Below the pieces are notes generated by a model, which saw only the letters and a program-made list of their open reading frames with translations, had not been told where the DNA came from and made no database searches. From positions 17,681,574-17,745,573 of the forward strand of contig NC_034010.1 in the NCBI RefSeq assembly GCF_000346465.2: DNA of 64,000 nt, given 5' to 3'. Position 1 is the first letter of the stretch; every line of letters starts with the position of its first letter. Positions 40,101 to 51,725 of the stretch are shown here, piece after piece. The translations under genes were made by a program, and so were the position numbers. Origin of the DNA: Prunus persica (Eukaryota; Streptophyta; Magnoliopsida; Rosales; Rosaceae).

Positions 40101-40561
40101 CCAACTACGGAGTCCTAATGGAAAATAGATTTAACTTCAAAAGTATTACCATCCTTGGCATTACATCCCTCAAGCAAATGATAGTAGTGCATTACATATA
40201 TGAACAGGAAAGCTGTGGTCAAGGGGCATAAAGATCGGAGCATGATTTATCATAGTAAAAGGAATGATAAACAGGAACTGAAAATGAAAAGCACATTAAT
40301 CTCAATAAAGAAAATGAAATAATCTTACAAGCGCTCTGTTAATCTCAAGATTAAAATTCAAAGACAGATTTGCCCTGCTAATACGCCAATTTGCACTTTA
40401 AACATTTCCAATGGTAGATCACCCGTAGTACTTTCTGAGCTACTGCATTTTACCTCACTTTTTACAGCGAATCCATTCACCAATGGAGTCATGAGGCATC
40501 ACAAAAATCCAAGGCTGGTCAATAGAAGATCTCATCACAAGTGTAGCCGTTTGCATTGTGG
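33805..40561. other. Long AT-rich intergenic region
   Basis: Nearly 7 kb without a supported gene. Near its left end a (GA)n run at 34163-34191 lies on the MORN upstream side. A 183-bp foldback with target duplication sits at 34850-35032. A poly(A) run is near 35431-35453 and a poly(T) run near 36814-36832. tRNA-like B-box traces occur near 37145 and 39817. Frames at 38191-38472 and 39141-39972 show no known motif. Confidence 0.6.
34850..35032. mobile_element. 183-bp foldback MITE with exact 10-bp target duplication
   Basis: The left arm (CAGTCTCGATTTTTTGGACC ... GTGGTCACCCACCGTTGGAT) and the right arm (ATCCAACGGTGAGTGACCAC ... AAGAGATCAGAACTG) are inverted copies covering most of the element. 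TCTAAAATTG stands at 34840-34849 and again at 35033-35042. The 10-bp duplication suggests Mutator-type transposition. Confidence 0.8.
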
Positions 40562-43500
40562 TTACGGCTTGTGGAGCTTGAAGCCAAAAACTCTTGGAAC
40601 GTAACTCTGCGTCGCCTTTTGTGGCTTAAGGTGCCCATATGTCATCAAGAATAGGTGTGGAAATGTTGTTCCAAAATAAGCCCCATCAATATCTTCAAAT
40701 GTCAAGGAATTGGAATATAAAATCAGAATGCCAAACAAAACTAGAATATGGCAAAAAAAGTAATGCATTTATAACCACCGATAGATATTCAAATGTCTGC
40801 AAACCCAGTGGTTAAATTTCCCCATTTCCCATTCAATGATCAAATTAAATCAATTTTTGAATTCCTTGATCCTGATATTGGACTTGCAAATGAAAGGTCT
40901 ATTCTTGATCAGCTTAGGCACAGTTCCATACAAGACATCTTTCATTTTTTTGAAGAGAAACGATACCCATACAAGACATCATCATACCACAGCCCCGCCA
41001 AAATCCCAGCCTAATCTTTAAGTCCTGATTGCTACAGTCACACTAATCCTCATGCCAACGGCAACACCAGAATATAACTGCTGAAAATTTCTAAGACCAT
41101 GAGAGCAACATCCTAGACTCTGTCAAATGGAATTTAAAAGGGGAACAAAAATCATGCTGATTGAAACATTGAACTTGAACTTAGGGCTAAAAGTGACGAG
41201 CTCCTATTGTCAAACTTCATCGGAGTTAAGAAATAAGGACTCATCAATTAATTGGAAAGCCAAGTTTGAAAAGCAAAATCTATGAAAATAACTTTAGTGC
41301 AGATGCAAGCATATAAGGATACTGCCTTGGTACTTGGATCGAGGGTAATATATATCCTCGCATTTGGGGCAGTATATTTTTACAGTGCTTGAACGAGGAA
41401 TGTCTGATTGACCAACTGGAAGGCAGGGTTGTCCACAGCAGTAAACTCTTGGGCATCTTCCAAAGTCATAGTTTTTGTACTTCTCCAACTGTAGAACTTT
41501 TAAGGTCAATATTCTAACAAAACAATATATAATAGAAAAGAAAAATTGCAAAGATAAAATAACTCAGAATCTTACCATTGCAGACATTCCTTTGGTAGTC
41601 AGTATGTATCGAACATGAATAAGACCATATAGCATCTCGGCTGCTGATTCAACCAACTCATTCTGTTCTTCAGTGAACATATCACCTGGACAAAATCCGA
41701 ATGTATTATGTGCCTCAATGATAAAAGACCAACAAAGCACACTCAGGGCAGAGAACTGGCTCTCTGATATATTTATTTCATCATAATCAATACCACTATT
41801 TTAATAAAATTGTCTTTAACCTTGGAATGTGTAGTGAAAAATGACATAAATGTTTCTTATCACCACGGGCAATAAATCTAACCTTCTTTTAAGTTCTCAA
41901 AACTTTAGATAATGTAATTGGAATTAAGAATTCATATTTCATACTAATAACAATATATGTAGTTTTCTTAAACAATCATTAAATTTTGTCGAAATATGAA
42001 GTATGCAATATCCCACTCAAATTGAAAATAAATAGTAACAATAACAAAGAACTAAAGACTTTTTTTAGTTCTAACAACCACACTAAAAGCTAATCTAAGA
42101 AACTTTATTTCTCACTTTGAGTGCTAAATGCAAAACCAAATCAAGAAAATAACGGTGTGATACCATTTAATCTAAATTTTAATATTTCAATTTCATAACT
42201 GATTTAGGTTATATTTCACCGAATGTGCCAGCACACATTCTGCAGTTCTTACGTTCAGCATACTCACAACTATGTTCATGAGTTTAATATCAATCCATAC
42301 TCTCCTAGACTATTGTACTCATACTCAACTCACCAGTATAACTGTACCAATTTCTTTTACATGGAACATAAGTAAAACCCTCTTGCATACAAGAACCTCT
42401 CCAACCAACTAAATTACAAACACAAACCCCCTCCTCATTTAACATATTACCTGTGGCTTGTCTCAAAATCAATTTCTATATTTCAACCACACAACTGCAT
42501 TCTTTTTTTTCTTCTTCGGTTACACACAATTGTATTCTTTGTTTCTTATAAATACTGTTTGAGAAATTAAAAGATAAACTAAAACTAACCATTTTAAGAA
42601 GTGCCAAGTAATGCTTGTGCATGGAGCATAGGTTACGTTCCGTAAAAAACTAAAAGTTTTTCAACCCAAAGAAACTTTCTAAAAGACAGTGGCCTCAGCA
42701 TTCAATTGTCATAAATTTTATTTCAACAGTTATGTAAAGAAAAAAATGGTTCGAATAAAAAATATATATACGTCACCTTAAGATTCACAAACTAAAAACC
42801 CCATTAGCATAGAAAAATTCTTACCATGTGAAGATTCAACATCCAAAATCAGATCAAGTGCGTAATCATAATATGGAACTTGACTGCTCAAACCACAGAG
42901 ATTAAAATCATCCTGGATGTATTCATCATCAACTTCACAAAAAAATTCATTTCCTCGCAAATTGCAGAACCATGAAATCCAAGATGTGTCATCTCCATCA
43001 GAACCACTGACGTCTGATTCTTCACTGTCTGTTTCAGATTCCTCTGCATTGAAAGCAAACCATGTATGAATGAGAGTGCATTTTCTAATCCAAGTCTTCA
43101 AGATAGATTTTTGTGTCTTTTTCTACAACGTCAGTGCTTATGAGTTATTCATTCCACAAGTGTGAAAGACTGGATTTGGGAAAAAATTAAAATTGGAAAT
43201 TGTTAGACTTAGAACTGCTAAGAATCTCAACAAAAATAAGCAAAAGTGAGAACTTTGAACTTTACCAATATCTTAGTCCTAAAAAAAAAAGGGCTTTGCA
43301 ATTGAAAAACAAAAACAGCATACATGAAGCGAACCCAGATCATATAACAAAGTTTCTCTGACATAAATAACAAGAAAATGAGTTACCAATTATTCATAAA
43401 CAACAAATTCAATAATAATAAAACCAAAACAATGAGAGAGCAAAATAAAATGACACCAACCATCAGAGCATTTGTTCTTGGTGAGCGAGGCCGCAGCGGC

Positions 43501-43713
43501 AGCGGCAGCACGATGATCGAGCTGAGATTTACCAGTGGAAGTGGAGGGCACAGAGAGCCTCTCTTTATCTTTACTATTAGCCAAAGCTCTCGATGTGGAT
43601 GGGGAGGACTTCTCTAGGTGCTTGTCCAGTGCATCATTGATGCGCTTGCGGTCGAGCGGCCCACCAACAATCTCCGTTTTCGACGACCCACCCCCTCCAC
43701 GTTCCCTATACAT
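40562..43713 (-). CDS. CKB: Casein kinase 2 regulatory subunit beta
   Basis: The regulatory subunit that dimerises and docks two CK2 alpha kinases; in plants it affects clock, light and growth signalling. Five exons join in frame on the minus strand: 43713-43461, 43043-42825, 41685-41576, 41488-41323 and 40692-40562. They give 292 residues, as expected. The plant-specific N-terminal extension is Ser/Lys-rich ([20 protein letters not shown]), with an alanine run. An acidic loop and the [20 protein letters not shown] core follow. The zinc site is Cys206, Cys211, Cys234 and Cys237 (CPRVYC ... YCPKC), with the same 5-23-3 spacing as in animal CK2 beta. The protein ends FGFKLHKP. Two extra cysteines (Cys212, Cys216) lie beside the zinc site. 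Intron 3 is about 1.1 kb. The 5' flank has a (GA)n run at 43905-43937. Confidence 0.96.
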
Positions 43714-43902
43714 GGTCTAATTTCGAACCCTTTTGGGTAAATTTTGGCTCTTGGATTTGGAGCGAGAGAGGAGAGTGTCAAGCTCTGTGCTGGACATCCA
43801 TGGTGTGTTGGAGAGTTTGAATAAAACCCTAGATTTTTGAAAGGGGTATAAAGGGAGGTGCTTTTGAGGTCCTGAGGATCGGAGCGGAGAGAGATCGAAG
43901 AT

Positions 43903-43904
<2 letters not shown>

Positions 43905-43937
<33 letters not shown>
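43905..43937. repeat. (GA)n microsatellite upstream of CK2 beta
   Basis: An uninterrupted GA run on the plus strand, read as CT in the probable 5' leader of the minus-strand CK2 beta gene. Related runs lie at 34163-34191, 29507-29536, 63064-63101 and 63241-63269. Confidence 0.95.
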
Positions 43938-43939
<2 letters not shown>

Positions 43940-44396
43940 AGGGTTTGGGGGAGGGAGAGATGGGGCGAGAGGTACACGAGCTGTTGAGCAAAATGCTCTT
44001 AGGTTCCCTCTGTCTCTTCTTTGTTTTCTTGTCCTTGGTTTCACCCTTCTTTCTTTTTAAAATTTTTTTCTCCTTATTTTTTAGGGTGGATATGGTTCGG
44101 TTCGGTTTAATTTGGTTCAAAAACTAAAACTTACATAGGGTCCAATTTGGTTCGATTTCCATACAAAATGTTTAAAAGAGTCGAATCAACGGGACCCTAA
44201 ATGGTTCCTATTCGGTTTAGTCGATTTTCAGTTTGGAAGAAGACAAAAAGAGGAAAAGGTGAAGAAGACATAAATAATGAAGAGATAAATTGGAAGAGAT
44301 AGAAAGGATGCACAACAAGAAGTACAGTTAGGATTCACCGAAAAGAAAAAGAAGTGGTGCTACAGTTGTTATTTAATTGGATATAAGTTGGGACTA

Positions 44397-45063
44397 AAGG
44401 CCAGTTTGAGATTGTTGTCACTTTTTAAAAAAGTTTCTTCTGCCATGCTTTGAAAACAATCAATTATAAAGTAAAGCAATTTCACATTTGGTAAATAATA
44501 TTTTTTAAAGTGATGTGAGTATAAAAAGCAGTGTCAATCTATTTGGTAAATTTTAATATAAAACTATTGTAGTTGTGGATAATGACTAAATTGGGCATGA
44601 TATTCAAAGTGGCATGTGCTAATAAGGTGATGAAAATGGAGGCTGTGACAATGGTGGTGTTGGCGGTGGTGATGATAGAGGTGAAGGTGGTGTTGGTTGA
44701 GGTGAAGGTGGTGGTAGTGGAGGTGGAGGTGGAGTTGGTAGTAGTGGTGGTGGTGGAGGAGGTGGAGACGGACGTGGTGGTGGAAGATATTGTTCAAGGA
44801 CTACAAGGAAAAGGTAGACAATGTCATTTAAAAACATTAATGATGGTATTACAGGAATTGAAAAAATTTATTAAAGGCTCTTCTCCGCTTCTTGTGAAAG
44901 TAGCTTTCGAAAGGATCTTAGAGGCTTCTTTTATAAGCTGCTGTTAGGAAGCCATTGCTTTAAAAATAATTTGGATGTTTTGTTTTACAAAACACTTTAA
45001 ACTGCTTAACTTTTCGGTGAAGCAATTTTTTGCTGAAAAAGAAATTCCAAACGAGAGGGCCTA
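44397..45063. mobile_element. hAT-like non-autonomous element carrying a GGTGGN tract
   Basis: The left end AAGGCCAGTTTGAGATTG and the right end CCAAACGAGAGGGCCT form short imperfect inverted repeats with the GTTTG core common in plant hAT MITEs. Inside, about 44640-44790 is a degenerate GGTGGA/GGTGGT tract. It reads as Val/Glu repeats on plus and as Pro or His runs on minus. These frames are repeat artefacts, not genes. Confidence 0.45.
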
Positions 45064-46479
45064 ACGTTTGTTTTCCATTCCTACACAACCCAAACATGAG
45101 AAAGGAACTAAATTAGTATTTCTTGGTCACTTGGGAAATGAATCTTCAATTTCCCATTTACTTGAAAAATGACACAGAAAATGATTTCTCATCAAATTCT
45201 TTTCACAAACCAAAAGGGGCCCTAGAATTGTTCACACTCTTTCACTAACATTCTCGGTCTCTTCTTCAGTTAGAAGAAGAACTTTATCGAAGGAAGTCAT
45301 AACCTCATCCATTGTACTCTACCACTCTCAAGTCCAAATCCCCAAATCGCCTACCAATTTGGAAAGGATTCAATTTACGAGCGAATTCCAAGAATTGACT
45401 ATAGAAGGAAATTCATAAGAAGATACAAGTTGCTCATGAGTTTTACGAGTCACGTGTACCAGCAATCAAGCTTGATTATTTTTTTTTCCTTTTTCTAACG
45501 AGCCTAATATTATGTTTGAGCTGAGTTTGTTTCTCTTACAAACTGAGGTATTAATTGAACCAAAAAACATACCAAATGCAAGCCCTACCACTCACCTAGG
45601 GTTGACATTTTTAATTGAGAAACTCCAAAAACTAAACCGACCGTATTTTTACCACAACGGAACTGGTATGTCAGGAAAATTGACACAAGTTGCAGTTTTT
45701 TGGACCGACCACAATTTGCAATTGGCACTACGGTTCCGCAAATCCAAAGATTGATGTATACTGCAATATAATTTAATTAATTATTAAAATAAATATTTAT
45801 AAATATTTAATATTAACTAACAACCTTTAGATGAATCTAACGACTATAATTTATTATCTTCTATCAATCATAGCCTTTGGACTTCATTTGTCTCGTTAAG
45901 ATGAGATTGAAATTGCAATTTAACACTATGAACATGAGATTGAAATTGCAATTTTACATTAAGATATATTAAATATTGCTCTTATCTTTGCAAAGCAAAG
46001 TGTCTTTCAGCAGTACACTTGCTGAAATTTTCTTTTTGCTAAGGATACATATTTACTTAAAGAAATTAAAAGAAATATGTAGGGGCTGATTCAACATAGT
46101 GTAGTGCTTGTCTATGTTAGCCATTGACGGATGAGCTATGTATGACTGTTTCAATGGGGCACTTGATATTTAAGTTTCTTCCAAACTGTCTTTCAGTAGG
46201 AGTTCTTATAGAATATTGCTAGTGATGATGGATTTTGAAGGGTATTTTGGGTTTGGTAATTATCTTTGGTAAGGGAGCTGATTCTCTCACTCTTTTTTCT
46301 TTCATTTACGCTCTCTTTTATTTTTTAATACTTTTTAATCAATTTTGTTGTTTTTTTATTCTTTCTCTTTTCTATTTTCCCATTATCTTTGGTGTAGTTG
46401 TGTTAAAAGAAGATATATTATCTGATTTTTCTTTTAATTTTAATTTTTTTTAACATGAAAAAGTGTGGATGGCTTTCCC

Positions 46480-46640
46480 TTTGCGATGTCATTTCTAGGT
46501 TGCGATTGTGCTTCCCGGTTTATCGATTGATATTGCTGTGGGGATTTTATCTTTCTTGTCTTCGTATTTTAAAGGCTTCTCCCTTGTATTTTGGCGAGGT
46601 TAATGAAATTATCCTGTTTATGACCCAAAAAAATTCCAGT
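46480..46640 (+). mobile_element. Possible LINE 3' tail
   Basis: The stretch ends GGTTAATGAAATTATCCTG then TTTATGACCCAAAAAAA. This resembles the 3' ends of plant LINEs, which close with AATGAAATT-like sequence and a short A tail. No reverse-transcriptase homology was seen upstream, so it would be a strongly 5'-truncated copy. Weakly supported. Confidence 0.3.
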
Positions 46641-47967
46641 ACCACCATGGCCACCCCTCGGAAGTATCAATCGGAGAGAGAGAGAGAGGTGGTTGTGGCT
46701 TGGTGGGTTGGAGTGACATGGGCGGTGGCTGGTGAGGGGATAGGGATGATCAACTGGAGAGAGAAACAGAGAGAGGTGGTGGCTTGGTGGGTTGGACTGA
46801 GATGGCCGGTGGTTGCTTGCTATAATAATTTGTTTCTATTTTTTCCAAGTTTCTTTTGTATTTTAATCTTATTTTGTATTTTTAAATTGAATTTTTAAAT
46901 TTTAGATGACGGAAGTTAAAATTTGAGCTTAAATTTCTAATGAAATGAAATACTGTGATCAAATTGGTAAAATTAAAATGTCGGTGACCAAATATGTTTT
47001 CGGGCTTAAATTTAGTGACTAAAACTATGTTTTACTTTTTAAAATATTTTTTTTAAAGAATTCCTTATTATTTTCTTCACACATCTGCACCAAAGTTGGG
47101 TATCTCACTTGCTACGTCACCAATAGTAAAATAGGAAAGATAAAGAACAAAGAATAACATTGATTAAAAAGTATTTAAAAATAAAAGGAAATGTAAATGG
47201 AGAAAATGAAAGTAGGGAAATCAGCTCCCTTTGATAATTATTTTTACAGTATCTTAAAGTGGAGATTAATGATAAAGAAAAATTAGGTTTTAGACATAAT
47301 TAACTTTATTAATTAGTTTGTAAGATATTGGATATTTTGGTTTTAGTTTTAATACCTAGGAAAAAACTACTATTTTGGATTAGTCCAAAAAGAGGCCCAG
47401 ATTCGTTGGGCCAGGTAAAAAATAACAACTGATAAGACAATTCTACCCTTCTTCTTAAAAAGCCTGGCCCATTTGTAAACCTACAAAGTAAATGACACTT
47501 TTGCCCCTGAATGTTTAAACAAGGCGCGAGCGAGCCTATTCTCTCTCTGTTTCGTTTTCGTCCTCGTTTGTTTGGCAGCAGATTTTGTTCGTTTGGCAGA
47601 CAAATTTCGTTCGTTTGGCAGGCAGATTTCGTTCGTTTGGCAGGCAGATTTCGTTCGTTTTCGTTTTCGTTCTCGCCATTGGAGCTCAATTTTCTGGTTG
47701 GTTTTCCTTTTATTTCTTCCTTTTTCGTTCGATTATCATGCCGAATCTGTTAGTTTTTTTGTTCGATTATCATGCCGAATCTTTTTCGTTCGATTATCAT
47801 GCCGCATCCTGTTCCAAAATTCAGTACAGTTTGTTTGTTTCCTTCTAATTGAATAATCTTTCGTTCGATTATCAATGTCGAATCTGTCAGTTTTGGGTTT
47901 TTCGAGCTCAGTTTTGTGGCTCAATTTTATGGCGCGATCTTGTGGCTCAGTTTTGTGGCTCGATTTT

Positions 47968-48440
47968 TTTTGCCTCCTCTATTATAAACTGCATCTGTTT
48001 GTTGGAGTGTTGGCAGAAACTGCATTGCAGTTTCTGGTTTCATAAAGGCAATGTTACAACTGCTCATGGAGTTAAATGTGTTTTGATATTAGTTTTAGTA
48101 CTTTTAACGTGGTTTCCTTTTGGTTTCTATTCGATTTGTTTTGCCTCCTCTGTTATAAACTGCATCTGTTTGTTGGAGTGTTGGCAGAAACTGCATTGCA
48201 GTTTCTGGTTTCATAAAGGCAATGTTACAACTGCTCATGGAGTTAAATGTGTTTTTATCTAAGTTTTAATACTTTGAACATGGTTTTCTTTTGGTTTCTA
48301 TTCAAATTTAAGGGTATGTTATCACATAAAGTGCAATGTTGTTTCTGTTATTTCAGTTTTTGACTATAAACTGCAGTGCAGTTTCTTGTTTCATAATTCG
48401 ATTTCATACTAATATTTGGATTTCTATTGGAATGTTACAA
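47968..48440 (+). repeat. Left subterminal repeats of MULE copy 2 (about 171-bp unit)
   Basis: TTTGCCTCCTCT followed by .TTATAAACTGC starts at 47968 and again at 48139. Both units continue nearly identically through GAAACTGCATTGCAGTTTC, GGCAATGTTACAACTGCTCA and GGAGTTAAATGTGTTTT. A degraded third unit runs to about 48440. GAAACTGCA-T-TGCAGTTTC (48016-48034 and 48187-48205) is a hairpin-capable palindrome with 9-bp arms. Confidence 0.85.
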
Positions 48441-48516
48441 CTGCTCATGTACATTATTTAGTGATTTTAATTATTTTCTGTTTTTGTTTGTTGTTTTGTT
48501 TGCATTTTCAAGGCTA

Positions 48517-49380
48517 ATGGAGGTGTGTGTCATTGCCAAGTGCACATATAAGTCGGAAACCATCATGTTTTCAGTTTCATCAGAGTCATCCATGGTTGAT
48601 ATTTTGAAGACTTTGTGTATGAGGTTTAGGGGTTTACAGTTGGGTTGTTTCACATTACGGTATTCGGTGCCCAGTTATCCGAGTTATTTTCTAGAAACGG
48701 ATAGCGATTTGGACTTGATGAGGACATTTTTGTTGATATCAAATGAGAAGACTGTTGATATTTTAGTGAAGGATTTATGCGGGAGCAGTGAATATAGTGG
48801 TGATTTTTGTGTAAATAAGGAGTTGATAGCATGTGAAAAGGGCGAGTCGTCGTGTTCTAGTACTGTCGAAGACAGAAACGAGTTTTTGGGCAGGTCGAAG
48901 AGAGCAAGTGCTAAGCCTTTGTTGTCGAATGAGTGGGAGACATACATACATCATGTGGGGCAGAAGTTTGACGGTGGTGTAGAGGAGTTCCGGTTGAAAT
49001 TGTGCAAGTACGCTCTTGAAGTAGGATTTAATTTTTTATATGCCGGCAATGACAAGAAGCGGGTGGTTGCTGTTTGTCCGAATAAGAAATTGGAGGGTTG
49101 CAGCTAGCGTGTTTATGCTTCTCGTTGTGAAGCTACTGGCAGTTTTGTAATTCGGACGTTAAATAATGTTCATACATGTGCGGGTCGAATACGGGAATCA
49201 AAGAGTAAGATGATGAGGTCTCGTGTGGTGTCCTCCCTCATTGTGGACAGAATTCGTGCAAAACCAGAGCTGAAGCCAATTGAGATTATACACGAGTTCA
49301 AAGATTATTATGGTATAGACATTTCATACTACCACGCATGGTATAGACATTTTTATATGTTTTCAAAATACCCTGTACAA
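48517..49380 (+). pseudogene. MURA-like MULE transposase relic, copy 2
   Basis: The relic starts MEVCVIAKCTYKSETIMF. It has the beta-rich N-terminal domain and the MuDR-type DNA-binding domain (KFDGGVEEFRLKLCKYA; CPNKKLEGCS). A TGG-to-TAG-type stop at 49105 is followed in the same frame by RVYASRCEATG, NNVHTC and VDRIRAKPELKP. Homology ends near 49340-49380, before the catalytic domain. It is very similar to the relic at 3587-4727 but even shorter. The sites of damage differ, so the two copies decayed independently. Confidence 0.85.
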
Positions 49381-49899
49381 TGAGATTGAATGATTCAGAA
49401 ACTGCATTGGATAAAATGCAAACTGCGATGTAGAAAACACAAACTGCAATGCACTGTATACAGATTTCAATTACCTTATCAACAGTGTCTTCCTCTTCCC
49501 TGGTAGTTTTTCGCTTTTTAGGAGTTTTGAAAATACCCTGTACAATGAGAATGATTTAGCATGGATTCACATTCAAGATACATTAAAACATAACATGCGA
49601 TAAATTGCATACCTCGATGTCATTCAAGTCCTTTATTTGGTTGAATCTTGTGTGGAGTTCCACAAGACTCCATTTAAGAATGGCAGGAGTTTCTTTCTCC
49701 TTGCCAAGGATTGGTTGTATGATGTTTGTCCTCTCACACAGTAGAAACTGCACAGTTCAAAAACAAGATATATCAGAAATTAGGTTGGAAACTGCATAGG
49801 ATAAAACAGAAACTGCGTTGCAGTTTCCATTTATGCATTGCAGTAAATGGAAACTGCATTACACTAAATGGAAACTGCATTGCCTAAAACTCAAAATGC

Positions 49900-50180
49900 A
49901 TTGCATAAGCCACTGTTTACTTACCAATATTAGGATAGTGCAACCCGAAACAGCTCCTATAGAGGCTTCTCCTCCCTTCTTTGCTTTTGCTTTTGCTTTT
50001 GCGGCCAAGGATTCATTCATGTAGGCTGAAACAGCTCTTGCCCACGAATAGCTTGAAAGTGTGTCTAGATTCACATAGTGCTCAAATAATTTCCAATGCA
50101 AAGTAGATGAAGAGTTGGCAAAAAGGAATGTCATGCACAGCAGAATCAATATTAGGCTGACCACCTCCTTGTCGTAATCA

Positions 50181-50211
<31 letters not shown>

Positions 50212-50874
50212 CTTCAGCTTCTTTCTTTTCTTTTCCTTTGTTCATTTTTTTCTTTTGCTCTGTCTTTGCCTTTTCTTTCCTCGGTTGGTTTGCCAAGGCA
50301 ATTGTCTTTTGTAATCTGCTTCTACCTGGTTTTTTGATGGTTTTCCTTTTTCTCCAAAGTGCCTTGTTCTGAAGGTAGCAGTGTACCTATCATTGACAAG
50401 TTTGACAGATTTGCCTTCATTTGGCAGTCCTAGAATCTAAGTCACTGCATTGCCTGTGATTTGGAATGATTTGGTTCCAAATGTGAAGGACTTTGTATCC
50501 GGATCAAATTTCTTGAGCAGCTGTACTAAGTCAAGGTCCGACTTATTCATGTTATTCATGTCAATTCTCTGGCGGTAAAACAGCTCGATCAAGTTCCAGA
50601 AAGGGGTTTTCTTGAGAAGCTTCTTCTGCCTTTCATTGAGCTTGTCCTTTATGTCTCTAATGATGCTGTTGAAAGCATAGGCATTGCACCGAAATTGGAC
50701 ATAGTCCGGGTGCTTTGCTTTCCGATCATAGTTTGGCTTTGGCTTTGTTTTGATCTTTTGAGCCATCATTTTGATTCTGCGCTTTGGTTGGTTTTCAGCT
50801 TCATTCTTTTGTGGTGACATTTCTTGTTCCATTTTGTGATATGCACGGCAGTTTATGGTCAAAATCTGCAACAA
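49900..50874 (-). pseudogene. MULE accessory-gene relic, Ulp1-associated mobile-domain type
   Basis: Two minus-strand segments (50874-50437 and 50296-49900) form one decayed coding region, interrupted by a stop after ITGNAVT and a frameshift near 50300. Readable blocks include YVQFRCNAYAFNSIIRDIK, KTPFWNLIELFYRQR, an FxFGxKxFQIT element, ILGLPNEGK and a Lys/Glu-rich linker with a pure Glu run from a (TTC)n tract at about 50187-50216. The last blocks are LLCMTFLFANSSSTLHW and SYSWARAVSAYMNE. I recognise this arrangement from plant transposon proteins that end in a Ulp1-type SUMO protease domain; the protease itself is not visible here. It is transcribed towards the MURA relic. Confidence 0.6.
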
Positions 50875-51725
50875 ACAACCAGAAACTGCTGCTCAAAATT
50901 TGATGTGAAAAGAAACCAAAAAGGTAAAAACAGTACTGAAACTAATATCAGAACACATTTAACTTCATGAGCAGTTATAACATTCCCATAAACCATAGCA
51001 AAAAGCACTCTGAAATTGAATTATGGAACCAGAAACTGCAATGCAGTTTCTGGTCAAAATCTGCTACAAACAACCAGAAATCAAAAAGGCAAAAACAGTA
51101 CTGAAACTAATATCAAAACACATTTAACTTCATGAGCAGTTATAACATTCCCATAACCCATAGCAAAAAGCACTCTGAAATTGAATTATGGAACCAGAAA
51201 CTTAATCTGCTACAAACAACCAGAAACCAAAAAGGCAAAAACAGTAGCAAAAACGAATATCAAAACACATTTAACTTCATGAGTAGTTATAACATTCCCA
51301 TAAACCCTAGCAAAAAGCACTCTGAAATTGAATTATGAAACCAGAAACTGCAATGCAGTTTCTGGTCAAAATTTGTTACAAACAACCAGAAACCAAAAAG
51401 GCAAAAACAGTAGCAAAAACTAATATCAAAAGACATTTAACTTCATGAGCAGTTATAACATTCCCATAAACCCTAGCAAAAAGCACTTTGAAATTGAATT
51501 ATGGAACCAGAAACTGCAATGCAGTTTCTGGTCAAAATCTGCTACAAACAACCAGAAACCAAAAGGCAAAAACAGTAGCAAAAACTAATATCAAAAGACA
51601 TTTAACTTCATGAGCAGTTATAACATTCCCATAAACCCTAGCAAAAAGCACTCTGAAATTGAATTATGGAACCAGAAACTGCTGCAGTTTCTGGTCAAAA
51701 TCTGCTACAAACAACCAGAAACCAA
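50857..51725 (-). repeat. Right subterminal tandem array of MULE copy 2, about six 155-190 bp units
   Basis: Units begin with GGTCAAAATCTGC-like sequence near 50857, 51052, 51203 (shortened), 51363, 51529 and 51691. Each carries CTGCTACAAACAACCAGAAA, an AAAAACAGTA block, ATGAGCAGTTATAACATTCC and AGCACTCTGAAATTGAATTA. Most carry the hairpin GAAACTGCA-A-TGCAGTTTC (51032-51050, 51344-51362, 51510-51528). Reverse-complemented, a unit matches the left repeats at 47968-48440. Confidence 0.88.

Larger units (their letters stand above)
43714..47377. other. Intergenic region between CK2 beta and MULE copy 2
   Basis: It holds a (GA)n leader microsatellite (43905-43937), a degenerate GGTTCGGTT-rich patch (about 44085-44235), a hAT-like element with a GGTGGN tract (44397-45063) and a possible LINE 3' tail (about 46480-46640). 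No gene is supported. Confidence 0.55.

Noticed and set aside
40793..41021. Plus-strand open frame inside CK2 beta intron 4, protein-like composition
   Set aside because: It lies antisense in an intron, matches no family I know, has no upstream promoter or splice context, and is short enough to occur by chance.
43945..44127. Hydrophobic open frame beside the CK2 beta leader
   Set aside because: It overlaps the probable promoter and GA microsatellite. The run of Phe/Leu comes from T-rich DNA.
45512..45754. 80-codon plus-strand frame near 45.6 kb
   Set aside because: No known domain. It sits in AT-rich intergenic DNA with repeated ACCGACC-like motifs, so it is more likely repeat remains.
50857..51725. 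Regularly spaced repeats superficially like a CRISPR array
   Set aside because: Whole 155-190 bp units are repeated without unique spacers, in a plant genome and within a transposon.
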